Source: Consotaella salsifontis
GTDB lineage: Bacteria > Pseudomonadota > Alphaproteobacteria > Rhizobiales > Rhizobiaceae
Direction of reading: 5' to 3'
DNA: 64,000 nucleotides
NCBI RefSeq assembly: GCF_900167365.1
Contig: NZ_FUXL01000008.1
Span: 153,475 to 217,474, forward strand
Every line of letters starts with the position of its first letter. The stretch's first letter is position 1. Positions 56,631 to 64,000 of this stretch are shown here, piece after piece. The notes beneath the pieces are model-generated. The model worked only from the letters and a program-made list of their open reading frames with translations, searched no databases and had not been told where the DNA came from. Position numbers and translations under genes: made by a program.

Positions 56631-58238
56631 TCAGCGGCCGGACATTCGGCCGAGAACGAGCTGTTCCAGCCATTCCAGAACCTGATAGAGAATGATCGAA
56701 AAGGTCGTCACCAACGCCACCCGGCTCCACAGGCCGGTGTAGTCGGAGACGGTCCCGGCCGTCACCAGCGCGTAGCCCAGCCCTTTGCCGGTCGCGAGCC
56801 AGGCGGCCATCATGGCGCCGGTCGTGGCCAGCGGCGCGGCGATGCGCAGCGAGGTGAACAGGGCCGGCAGGGCGCTCGGTATCTGCACCTTCCAGAGCTG
56901 GTGCCAGCGCGTTCCCCCATAGACATGCACCAGGTCCGTCGCCTGGCGCGACGCCTGGGCGAGCGCCAGCGTCACGTTCACCAGCGTGGGAAAAAACGTG
57001 ATCACGCCGCCGATCACGGTGATGGTGACCAGGTTGCGGCCAAAGACCAGCACGATGATCGGCGTCATCGCCACCAACGGAATGGCACGCAACGCGATCG
57101 CCAAGCCCAGAAAAGCCCGCTGCAGCGTCGGCCATAGATTGAAGAGGATGGAAACAACGAGCGCCGCCAGGGTCCCCGACACCAGACCCAGCGAGGCGTC
57201 GCGCAACAGGATCAGCGATTCCGTCCAGAGCAGCGCCCACCGCTGCGCGAAGGAGACGGGATCGGTCAAATAGACCCAGACGTCTGCCGGCCCCTTGCCG
57301 ATGAACTTGGGTACGCCGAGAAGCCAGAGCGTCGCCTGCCAGACCGCCAGGATGCAGCCGATGGAGAAGGTGAGGCGCGCGAGAGCAAGGAGAGCGGTCC
57401 GCGTCGGGCCGCGCCGCTTGCGCGGCGGGCCCGTGACGGCGAGGTCGGTGCGCACGTCGCGTGCCCATGGCGTCAAGATGGCGGCGGCGAGCGACGCCAG
57501 CCCGTAGCCGACCCCCGCCAAGGCCGTGGCCGCGAGAGCGACGGCCCACGTCCGGTTCACCTCCATCGCCTGCTGGGCGTTGATGATGGCGACGCCGAGA
57601 CCGTACTCGGCTCCCATGTATTCGGCGACGATGGCGCCCAGCACGGCCGCCGGAGCCGCGATGCGCAGCGCCGCAAACAGGCTCGGCAGGGCCGAATGGA
57701 TGCGAACCTTGAGAAGCGCAGCCAGGCTGTCCCCCCCGAACGCATGCACCAGATCCAGCGCCGTGCGGTCGCTACTGCGCAGGCCGGCGACGGCGCCGAG
57801 CAGCGTGGTGAAAAACACGGATAGGGCCGCAAGCACGACCTTCGGTTCGGAACCCGACAGCACCACCACCAGCACCGGGCCGATGGCGACGATTGGCATG
57901 CAGTAGGAGACGACGCCGATCAGAAGGATCGTGTTCTGCAGCGCCGGGACCAGGACGACCACCATCGCGAGCAGGATGGCGAACCCATTGCCCCACAAAT
58001 AGCCTTGGACGGCGGAGCGGAACGTCTCCATGGAGAGCGAAAGATAAAACCACAGGCCGTCATCGAGGATCTGTGCCACGATCCCGCTCGGCGTCGGAAT
58101 GGTGCCATTTCCCGTAAACAGGCCGCCAGCGACGATCTGCCATCCCCCGATGAAGGCGAAGACCCCCACCGCACTCGTCAATGCCGACCGCCATCGATGG
58201 GCCGTGCGCGCGGACATCCGGATCGCAAGCGCCGTCAC
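56631..58238 (-). CDS. ABC transporter permease with two fused membrane domains (NitT/TauT type)
   Basis: 535 residues from a GTG start that overlaps the ATPase stop by 4 bases (GTGA). The BPD_transp_1 domain occurs twice: first half with [20 protein letters not shown] near residue 198, second half with [20 protein letters not shown] near 475. The EAA-type loops ([20 protein letters not shown] and VHYVYGGT-like [20 protein letters not shown]) are both present. A single chain can thus form the whole channel, and it works with the ATPase and the NMT1-type binding protein. Confidence 0.9.
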   Translation of the reverse strand: MTALAIRMSARTAHRWRSALTSAVGVFAFIGGWQIVAGGLFTGNGTIPTPSGIVAQILDDGLWFYLSLSMETFRSAVQGYLWGNGFAILLAMVVVLVPALQNTILLIGVVSYCMPIVAIGPVLVVVLSGSEPKVVLAALSVFFTTLLGAVAGLRSSDRTALDLVHAFGGDSLAALLKVRIHSALPSLFAALRIAAPAAVLGAIVAEYMGAEYGLGVAIINAQQAMEVNRTWAVALAATALAGVGYGLASLAAAILTPWARDVRTDLAVTGPPRKRRGPTRTALLALARLTFSIGCILAVWQATLWLLGVPKFIGKGPADVWVYLTDPVSFAQRWALLWTESLILLRDASLGLVSGTLAALVVSILFNLWPTLQRAFLGLAIALRAIPLVAMTPIIVLVFGRNLVTITVIGGVITFFPTLVNVTLALAQASRQATDLVHVYGGTRWHQLWKVQIPSALPALFTSLRIAAPLATTGAMMAAWLATGKGLGYALVTAGTVSDYTGLWSRVALVTTFSIILYQVLEWLEQLVLGRMSGR

Positions 58239-59077
58239 ATGTCCCCCTCTGCCGGCGTATCGCCCTGGCCGAACAGAATTTCGCTGAAACGATCGCACAA
58301 GGCATGAAACGCGCTCGTGCGCATCATCTCGGGTCGTCGCGGTCGCGGCAGATCGATGGCCAGGGTCTCTACGATGCGGCCCGGCCTGGCGCTCATCACC
58401 GCCACGGTGTCGGACAGGAAGACGGCCTCCTCGATCGAGTGCGTCACCAGCAACGTTGTCGTCGGACGTTCCATCCAGATGGCCTGAAGCCCAAGGTTCA
58501 GCCTCTGGCGCATCATGTCGTCAAGCGCGCCGAATGGCTCGTCCAGCAGCAGCGTCTTCGGCTCGGTGATCAGCGCGCGTGCGATGGCGGCGCGTTGGCG
58601 CATGCCCCCCGAGAGCTGGGCCGGCCGAGCGTTCTCGAAGCCCGACAGGCCAACCAGCTTGATCAGATCGGCAATCTCGCCGGCCGAGGCTCGCCGCCCC
58701 GCAAGCTCGGTGGGCAGACGGATGTTGTCCGCCACCGAACGCCAGGGCAGCAGCGCCGCATCCTGAAAGGCGATACCGGTCTCGTGACGGCGGCGTGCCA
58801 CCGCCGGCGTCCGATTGTGCACCAGCGCCCGTCCGGCCGAAGGCTCCTCGAGGTCGGCAAGGATGCGCAGGATCGTCGATTTGCCGCAACCGGATGGCCC
58901 TAGCAGAGACAGGAACGATCCTGCCGGCGAGTTCAGATGCACGTTGTCGAGTGCCGCCACGGTCCCGGCGCGGCTGGTGAACTCCTTGTTCACGCCCCAG
59001 AGCATGATACCGGTCTCCGGCGAGGCCGCCGGAGCACCGGGATGATCGGATGCAGAAGAAGGTCCGTCGGCGGCCAT
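58235..59077 (-). CDS. ABC transporter ATP-binding protein (NitT/TauT type)
   Basis: 280 residues from the ATG giving MAADGPSS. Walker [15 protein letters not shown] near residue 76, signature [15 protein letters not shown] near 170, Walker [13 protein letters not shown] near 190 and the switch His in [11 protein letters not shown] near 224. The unusual N-terminal 35 residues are low-complexity. Starts 16 bases after the stop of the 59094 gene and overlaps the permease. Confidence 0.93.
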   Translation of the reverse strand: MAADGPSSASDHPGAPAASPETGIMLWGVNKEFTSRAGTVAALDNVHLNSPAGSFLSLLGPSGCGKSTILRILADLEEPSAGRALVHNRTPAVARRRHETGIAFQDAALLPWRSVADNIRLPTELAGRRASAGEIADLIKLVGLSGFENARPAQLSGGMRQRAAIARALITEPKTLLLDEPFGALDDMMRQRLNLGLQAIWMERPTTTLLVTHSIEEAVFLSDTVAVMSARPGRIVETLAIDLPRPRRPEMMRTSAFHALCDRFSEILFGQGDTPAEGDM

Positions 59078-59093
59078 GGTGCAGCTTCCCGTG

Positions 59094-59681
59094 TCAGCCC
59101 TTTGCGGCCTGGGCCTTGTCATGCTGAGCGCGAAGATAGGCGCCGTACTTGGTCGGAAGCCCCTCGATCTGGTTGTCGAGCTGGGCGCCGCCCTGGCTCC
59201 ACCAATGCTCGGCGTCGCGGCCCATCGCATCGCCGCGGCTGGTGTGATAGTCGACCATCCAGTCCTGCACCTCGACGGTGCGTTCGCCGCTCTCGGTCAC
59301 GCCACGCGCCCACATGGCGAGTTCCATGCTGGTGCGATCCTTTTTGGCCTCCGTCAGCAGGCGGACCGCATGCGCCGAGAAGATCCAGCGATCGCCGCGA
59401 TCATCCATCCGCTGCCGCTGCTGGTTGATCGCCTCGATGACGGCCGGCGCATCGCGCATGCCGTAGCCGACGTCCTCGGTCGCGATGATCTCCAGCCGTC
59501 GCCACAGCAGCTCCTCGGTCTCCGGCCCGTTGTCATAGAGTTCGTAGGCTGCCAGGATCGCGCTTTCCAGCCAGCCCCTGCGAATGGACTTCTGCAGCAC
59601 GGAGCGAAGCTCGTCGACGGCAAACCCCCTTCGCGTCTTCGTCCGGCTCCACACGTCGAAACTCTGTACATTCGCAGCCAT
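59094..59681 (-). CDS. Protein resembling the C-terminal domain of AAA+ clamp-loader-like ATPases (RarA/MgsA)
   Basis: 195 residues from the ATG preceded by AAGGAACAGACA. The core ([20 protein letters not shown], then [20 protein letters not shown]) is like the helical C-terminal domain of RarA, which normally follows an AAA+ ATPase (residues S-I-R..E-x-A and EDVG). No ATPase domain is present. The gene sits between binding-protein and ATPase genes of an ABC operon, 131 bases after the former. Its role in transport or catabolism is unknown; the similarity may reflect a shared helical fold only. Confidence 0.6.
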   Translation of the reverse strand: MAANVQSFDVWSRTKTRRGFAVDELRSVLQKSIRRGWLESAILAAYELYDNGPETEELLWRRLEIIATEDVGYGMRDAPAVIEAINQQRQRMDDRGDRWIFSAHAVRLLTEAKKDRTSMELAMWARGVTESGERTVEVQDWMVDYHTSRGDAMGRDAEHWWSQGGAQLDNQIEGLPTKYGAYLRAQHDKAQAAKG

Positions 59682-59771
59682 TGTCTGTTCCTTCATTCAA
59701 GAGGCGCCGAACCTCGCGCGCCGGGATGTCGGCGGGTCCGAGAGGATGCTCGGCCCGCAATAGGGCGACAC

Positions 59772-59791
59772 GCCGGCGCTGCATCGCCGGC
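59772..59791. promoter_or_regulatory. Intercistronic stem-loop after the binding-protein gene
   Basis: A 7-bp stem GCCGGCG / CGCCGGC with loop CTGCAT lies downstream of the binding-protein stop, before the next gene of the operon. Its place matches the hairpin after the TAXI gene (48852) and suggests differential expression of the binding protein. Confidence 0.5.
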
Positions 59792-59827
59792 ACGCCTTCG
59801 CCATCTCGGACCAAGGGCCCGCTGGAT

Positions 59828-60850
59828 TCAAAGCTGGGTCTTGCCGTCCAAGGCTTCGGCAAGGATTTCGTTGGTGAAGAGATCGGGCGTGGCCGTCACA
59901 TCGGCAGCCGACAGCGTCGCAATCGTCTCCTGAACGGCTTCGTCGGTCATCCAGAACAGGCCGTGCTCCTTGGTCGCTTCGTTGACCATCAGCTCGTTCG
60001 TGGCGGCGGCAGACTGCTTCTGCGCCTCCTCGTTCAGCCCGTTCCCCTTGCCGTAGACCTCGACCGTCAGCTTGGCCGCCAGCGCGGGATCCTCGATGGC
60101 ATCCTGCCAGCCCTTGATTGCGGCCCTCATGAAGGCAGCGATATGGGCGCGCTGCTCGGGATCGGCCAGCGACTCCTCGCGCACGGTGTAGGTGGCGGTG
60201 AAGAGCTTGTAGCCGTGGTCGGCAAAAAGGAAGTAGTGAACGTCGTTTCCCTTCGCCCGCAGTTGAATGACGTCGTCGTTCGAATAGCCGAAGAACCCGT
60301 CGAGTTCGCCCGAAACCAGCGGCGTGAAGTCATGCTGGGCCGGAACGACGTTGATCGATGTGGGATCGATCCCATTCAGCGCGAGGAAGGCATTCCAAAG
60401 CACGAGATTGTTGGCCTGGATGCCGATCTTCTTGCCGATCATGTCCTGCGGGCCTTGCAGGGGTCGGTCTGCCCGGGAGATCATGGCATAGGGGCTCTTT
60501 TGGTAGTTCGCCCCGATGATCTTGAGATTGGCCCCCTGACTATTGGCGTTGGCCGTGAAATCCGGCGCGCTCTGCGCAATCAGCGCCTTGCCGGATGCCA
60601 CCACCGGATCCATCGCGATGTTCGGACCGCCGGCCAGCAGATCCACGTCAAGGCCGTTGTCGCGGAAATAGCCCTTGTGATCGGCGATATATTCGCCCGC
60701 GAACTGGAAGTTCTTCACCCAGCTCAGCTGATAGGCGATCTTGGCGAGGCTTTCCTGAGCGGATGCCGAGCGGAACGGCATGGCAAAGGCCGGTACCAGC
60801 GCCGCCCCGCCAAGGGCTCCCATGGACTTCAAAAGCGTGCGTCGACGCAT
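59828..60850 (-). CDS. NMT1/THI5-like ABC transporter substrate-binding protein with Tat signal
   Basis: 340 residues from the ATG after AGGAGAGAAC. The signal MRRRTLLKSMGALGGAALVP carries a twin-arginine motif (RRRTLLK), so export by Tat of a folded protein is expected. The mature part has YQLSWVKNFQFAGEYIADHK near residue 45, the NMT1 family pattern, and the loop SGKALIAQSAPDFTANANS. Members bind pyrimidines, sulfonates or similar small molecules. First gene of the operon ending in the creatininase gene. Confidence 0.92.
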   Translation of the reverse strand: MRRRTLLKSMGALGGAALVPAFAMPFRSASAQESLAKIAYQLSWVKNFQFAGEYIADHKGYFRDNGLDVDLLAGGPNIAMDPVVASGKALIAQSAPDFTANANSQGANLKIIGANYQKSPYAMISRADRPLQGPQDMIGKKIGIQANNLVLWNAFLALNGIDPTSINVVPAQHDFTPLVSGELDGFFGYSNDDVIQLRAKGNDVHYFLFADHGYKLFTATYTVREESLADPEQRAHIAAFMRAAIKGWQDAIEDPALAAKLTVEVYGKGNGLNEEAQKQSAAATNELMVNEATKEHGLFWMTDEAVQETIATLSAADVTATPDLFTNEILAEALDGKTQL

Positions 60851-60933
60851 GTTCTCTCCTGGTGGAGCCCATGGCCCCTCTCTGGTCAATGAATGGACGA
60901 ACGGATGGGAAGGATTCCAAGGCTGCCCGTCAT

Positions 60934-60947
60934 TGTTAACGTTAACA
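60934..60947. promoter_or_regulatory. LacI-family operator
   Basis: The perfect palindrome TGTTAACGTTAACA, with the central CG typical of LacI/GalR operators, lies 84 bases upstream of the binding-protein ATG and faces the LacI-family gene that lies further upstream on the same strand. Position fits repression of the transport operon. Confidence 0.7.
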
Positions 60948-61153
60948 TTAGCGGTAATCGATGAAACGTTCCTAAGGGGCCGATCGAGCGAACCTTCTTC
61001 TGATGAGCGTTGGCGACGGCCTCACCCTACCGATGTGCATATAAATATCAATAGCCGTAGTTGAATAAAAAATAGGCATCATCACCAGAGGAGCCGGACC
61101 CGGCGACCGGCCGGCGGACTGGCGGAGGTGGAGGCGGACTGACGCTGGCGCGC

Positions 61154-62170
61154 TCAAACGCTGGGTGGGGTCCGGCAGCGTCCTGAGCTGCCCCTGATGA
61201 TCAGCTCGACCGGAACCTCGACATGATGCCCGTCGGCGTTCGGCTTATGAATTTGGCCCAGCAGCAAGGAAAACCCCTTCTCGATCACGCTTCGGAAGTT
61301 GAGGCGGACCGTATCGATCGGCGGATCGGTGAATGCCGACATTGACATGTTCTCGAAACCACAGATGCTGAGATCGTCCGGCACCGACAGCCCCGCCTCT
61401 TTCGCCGCCTTGATCGCACCGAGAGCCAGATCGTCATTGGACGCGAGGATGCCGCTGAAATATCGCTCCGACCTCTGTTCGAGCAGCCGCTGCATCGCCT
61501 CGTAGCCACTGCGAGCCGTCCAGTCGGTCTTGACCATGAGATCGCTGCTCAGGCCGCTCTCGCGCATTGCCGCCTGCCAACCGGCGTACCGCTGCTGGCT
61601 TGCCGACCAGCCATCGGGTCCGGCGATATAGGCCACATGGCGATGCCCGAGGCGAATCAGATGGAGGGCCATCGCCCGCATGCCTTCGGCATGCTCCGAC
61701 ATGATGGTGGTGCAGGACTGCGATCCTGCCATGTCCATAAACACCGCCGGCAAACCAAGAAGGTGCCTTCGCAGCACGGCGAGATCCAGGGCGATCGAGA
61801 CGTTGAAGACCAATCCCGCGACGCCGTGGGCCCGCAGATCGTGAACGGCCGTGCTGATGGTCTCGAGGTCGAGGCTCGAAAGACTGGCCAGGATGACGCG
61901 ATAGCCGTTCTCGCGCGCGGTCTGGTCGATCATCACCAGGGTCGTCGCCGGGACCGAATGCTCGGTCGCATAGGCGATCAGGCCGATCGTCTTGGAGCGG
62001 TTGCTGACGAGCTGTCGGGCCGTTTCATTGGGCTGATAGCCCAGCTCTCGCACGATGGACCAAACCAGATCCCGCGTTGCCTCTGCGACGCCCGGCTTGT
62101 CGTTGACGACCCGCGAAACGGTCTGATGAGACACGCCCGCGTGCGCGGCGACATCGAAGAGCGTAACCAT
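61154..62170 (-). CDS. LacI/GalR-family transcriptional regulator
   Basis: 338 residues from ATG (MVTLFDVAAHAG); a GTG 12 bases earlier (VTRRMVTL) is possible. The helix-turn-helix VTLFDVAAHAGVSHQTVSRV is at the N terminus and the hinge RQLVSNRSKTIGLIAY follows near 55. The sensor domain ends with PVELIIRGSSGR, typical for the family. It is separated from the transport operon by about 300 bases that contain the palindromic operator, and probably controls that operon. Confidence 0.93.
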   Translation of the reverse strand: MVTLFDVAAHAGVSHQTVSRVVNDKPGVAEATRDLVWSIVRELGYQPNETARQLVSNRSKTIGLIAYATEHSVPATTLVMIDQTARENGYRVILASLSSLDLETISTAVHDLRAHGVAGLVFNVSIALDLAVLRRHLLGLPAVFMDMAGSQSCTTIMSEHAEGMRAMALHLIRLGHRHVAYIAGPDGWSASQQRYAGWQAAMRESGLSSDLMVKTDWTARSGYEAMQRLLEQRSERYFSGILASNDDLALGAIKAAKEAGLSVPDDLSICGFENMSMSAFTDPPIDTVRLNFRSVIEKGFSLLLGQIHKPNADGHHVEVPVELIIRGSSGRCRTPPSV

Positions 62171-62225
62171 TCGTCTGGTCACAACGACACAACCTCCGAA
62201 CACGCGCCAGCGCTGGGGCCCCGCG

Positions 62226-62720
62226 TTACGAGCGTCTCGGTGCCGGTGATGCCACGCTGGTGACTGTATGCAATAGACCAATGGATAAGCACAGTACCAC
62301 GGTCGGCATCGCCAAAAGATCCTGTGGGTTCGTTCTTCTGAGGTTTTCGGATGCCTCCCGGCGTGGAGCCCCTTCACGCAGGGAGACTGCCGGCTTTGAA
62401 GCGCTGATCAACTCGGGGCGGACCGGTGATTGCTCGCGACGAGCTGAAACCGAGCGCACGATCCGGCGACAAGGTCCAGGGGAGCCAGGGAAGTCAGCGT
62501 GACCGTTCGGTCGAACGTGGTCGATTCCCGCGGGTGCGGGGGAGCCGACCCGAAGTCGTCGGAAAGCTTCTATCCCTACTCTGACGTCGAGATAGCCGGG
62601 CACAAGTTGCCGCAGCTCGCATGCCGACAGCCGCACCTTTCGTCCGCAGCCGCCGCACTCGATGACGACGTATAGGCGAAATCGGGCGGCGTCGTTGAGA
62701 TCGCGAACGGTCCTCGTCAT
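62226..62720 (-). CDS. Possible zinc-ribbon protein with decayed C-terminal part
   Basis: The first 60 residues (MTRTVRDLNDAARFRLYVVI, then ECGGCGRKVRLSACELRQLV) resemble small alphaproteobacterial proteins with a CxxC zinc ribbon. The second cysteine pair is missing, and the remaining 100 residues look like non-coding sequence read in frame. Likely a pseudogene or truncated gene. Confidence 0.35.
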   Translation of the reverse strand: MTRTVRDLNDAARFRLYVVIECGGCGRKVRLSACELRQLVPGYLDVRVGIEAFRRLRVGSPAPAGIDHVRPNGHADFPGSPGPCRRIVRSVSARREQSPVRPELISASKPAVSLREGAPRREASENLRRTNPQDLLAMPTVVLCLSIGLLHTVTSVASPAPRRS

Positions 62721-62811
62721 CACCGGATGATAGTGAGAACAAAAGAGGAACAAAAGACTCCGCGGCGATGCCCATTCGTGCGATTCTAGCCGCGGGACTC
62801 AGGAGGCGGAC

Positions 62812-62997
62812 ATGGCAGACGCGGCGGCAAGGCGGGACGACGGCGACGAGATCGAGCGGGCGGTCGACGAGGTGCTCGAGGCTGCCGGCGGGGACGTGAG
62901 GCGGGCGATCTCGGGGCTGATCCGGGGGCAGCAGGAGATTGCAGCCGAGGTCGCCAAGGCCGTCTCGGCGGGGTATGTGCGGCGGAGGCTGGGCTAG
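62812..62997 (+). CDS. Small conserved-looking protein of unknown function
   Basis: 61 residues, helical and charged: EIERAVDEVLEAAGGDVRRA then ISGLIRGQQEIAAEVAKAVS and a GYVRRRLG end. AGGAGGCGGAC precedes the ATG by a perfect distance, a strong ribosome-binding site. Small proteins with the pattern LIxGQxxL...SxGYVR occur in rhizobial genomes; their role is unknown. Confidence 0.65.
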   Translation: MADAAARRDDGDEIERAVDEVLEAAGGDVRRAISGLIRGQQEIAAEVAKAVSAGYVRRRLG

Positions 62998-63008
62998 CGG
63001 GAGGCCTC

Positions 63009-63190
63009 CTATTTCTGGTCAGCCTTCGCATACGCCTCGGCCACGATCGAAACCGCCTGCCGGATCTCGTCGCCGTCCCGCAGATATCGGTTGAAGTTCC
63101 GATGGCCAATGCCTTTGCCCGACGCATACAGGCCGTCCTGGACGAATACGCCCACTACCTTGTCGATGCCGAAGGTCTCGGAGCCCGCCG
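63009..63190 (-). pseudogene. Possible remnant of an unidentified protein C terminus
   Basis: The - strand reads FGIDKVVGVFVQDGLYASGK then GIGHRNFNRYLRDGDEIRQA and a normal-looking charged C terminus before the stop at 63009. Coding character is lost upstream, where the other strand holds a helicase remnant. I do not recognise the family. Confidence 0.3.
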
Positions 63191-63630
63191 CCGAGGAACG
63201 CGCCCTCGGCGTCGCGCGCGCCATGGCCCAGGCCTTGGCCATCCGCCCGTGCAGATCGATGTCGATGACGTGCATGTCGATGGGGAGGCCCTCGCCATCA
63301 GCAAATTCCAGATGCGCGGACGCTTCGCAATGCGGCTCGCCGACTACAAGGACGAGGATGGCGCCGTCGCCCGGCTCGGAGGCGTGCGCGATGCGTTCAA
63401 CTCGCCGTTCCGGCCGTTCGTTCTCGCCACCAAGTCGGTCGGCCAGGAGGGGCTGGATTTCCATCCCTATTGCTATCGCGTCTATCACTGGAACCTGCCG
63501 GGTAACCCGGTGGACCTCGAACAGCGCAAAGGCCGAGTTCACCGCTTCAAGGGCCACGCCGTGCGCCTCAACCTGACCGACCGCCAGGCCGGCGTCGTCA
63601 GGGGCAAAGGGCAGGCGCCTAACGATCCAT
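63190..63630 (+). pseudogene. C-terminal helicase domain remnant (large SF2 helicase)
   Basis: The + strand frame reads VRDAFNSPFRPFVLATKSVG, QEGLDFHPYCYRVYHWNLPG and NPVDLEQRKGRVHRFKGHAV, i.e. motifs V and VI of an SF2 helicase C-terminal domain of the type found in large defence-associated helicases. The DEAD/DEAH half and most of the protein are missing, and the downstream end is cut by IS630 DNA at 63,637. Confidence 0.75.
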
Positions 63631-63636
63631 GGAAAC

Positions 63637-64000
63637 TAGAGCGGGATGAAGTTCGGCAGAATCGGAAGAGGATTCCATCGGAGGCGCCAATCTGATTCAA
63701 CATGCTGGCTGGAGACGGAGGCCAGCATGGATGGGTCGACCTTATTCGATGGATCTGCGCGAGCGGGTGGTTGCGGCGGTGCTTGAGGGCGGGCTGTCGC
63801 GCCATCAGGCGGCGGAGCGCTTCGGGGTTGCGGTGAGCACGGCGGTCAAATGGCTGCAGCGCCACCATGAGACGGGCAGTGTGGCGCCCGGCCAGATGGG
63901 TGGGCACAAGCCGAAGAAGATCGCCGGCGCGCATGCCGAGTGGCTGCGCCGGCGCTGCACGGAGAAGCCCTTCACGCTGCGCGGCCTGGTGCGGGAATTC
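63637..64000 (+). mobile_element. IS630-family element, left end (runs off the window)
   Basis: The sequence from CTAGAGCGGGATGAAGTTCG onward (about 63,636) resembles an IS630 terminus next to a TA target and leads into a transposase gene at 63731. The right end lies beyond the window. Confidence 0.6.
63731..64000 (+). CDS. IS630-family transposase, N-terminal part (cut by the window edge)
   Basis: The frame starts MGRPYSMDLRERVVAAVLEG and continues LSRHQAAERFGVAVSTAVKW and ADGH-like KPKKIAGAHAEWLRRRCTEK, the paired helix-turn-helix region of IS630 transposases. It remains open to base 64000. The DDE catalytic part would follow outside. A C-terminal fragment of a similar transposase lies at 23942-24367. 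Confidence 0.9.
   Translation, partial: MGRPYSMDLRERVVAAVLEGGLSRHQAAERFGVAVSTAVKWLQRHHETGSVAPGQMGGHKPKKIAGAHAEWLRRRCTEKPFTLRGLVREF

Noticed and set aside
62260..62502. Small + strand open frame of 80 codons
   Set aside because: No ribosome-binding site, no domain, overlaps the tail of the possible zinc-ribbon gene on the other strand.

Overview
The window is high-GC, densely coded DNA of an alphaproteobacterium. The gene content and extragenic repeats (nucleoside BMP-type ABC transporter, TIGR02281-type retropepsin, a dispersed extragenic repeat of a kind common in Rhizobiales, IS types) best fit the Hyphomicrobiales (Rhizobiales). I cannot name the genus from the sequence alone.

Positions 1-17,000 look like chromosomal core. 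A nucleoside uptake and salvage cluster dominates: deoB-add-upp on the + strand; on the - strand a BMP-type substrate-binding protein, an ATPase with two nucleotide-binding domains, a VOC protein, two permeases, then cytidine deaminase, purine nucleoside phosphorylase and thymidine phosphorylase. Together they would import nucleosides, deaminate or phosphorolyse them, recycle bases and convert the pentose phosphates. Interspersed are a retropepsin-like protease, a PepSY membrane protein, a DUF2946 protein, purC, slyX, msrA and an AT-richer GIY-YIG-like gene.

A tRNA-Ser(GGA) at 17,078-17,167 is followed at once by a tyrosine recombinase and a genomic island (about 17,200-43,600) that is largely a defence island. 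It holds: (i) an unrecognised module of a PD-(D/E)XK-like protein, a small protein and a soluble FtsH-like AAA+/M41 protein, lying between two tyrosine-recombinase genes; (ii) IS630 and IS3 elements; (iii) a UvrD-like helicase facing (iv) a complete type I Zorya system, zorABCD; (v) a five-gene operon of type I restriction-modification (hsdR-hsdM-hsdS) that continues without a gap into an M15-peptidase-like protein and a second PD-(D/E)XK nuclease.

Positions 44,290-50,840 encode catabolism of an unidentified (probably sugar) acid: YhcH-family protein, DapA-family lyase, mandelate-racemase-family enzyme, fused TRAP permease and TAXI binding protein, facing an IclR regulator across a twin operator. 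A graveyard of broken insertion sequences follows (51,000-54,840), including an in-frame IS21/IS110 chimera. Positions 55,134-62,170 hold a second transport operon (NMT1-type binding protein, ATPase, tandem-duplicated permease, a protein of unknown role, glyoxalase, creatininase family) with a LacI-family regulator and a perfect palindromic operator. The right edge contains decayed helicase remnants and the start of an IS630 transposase.
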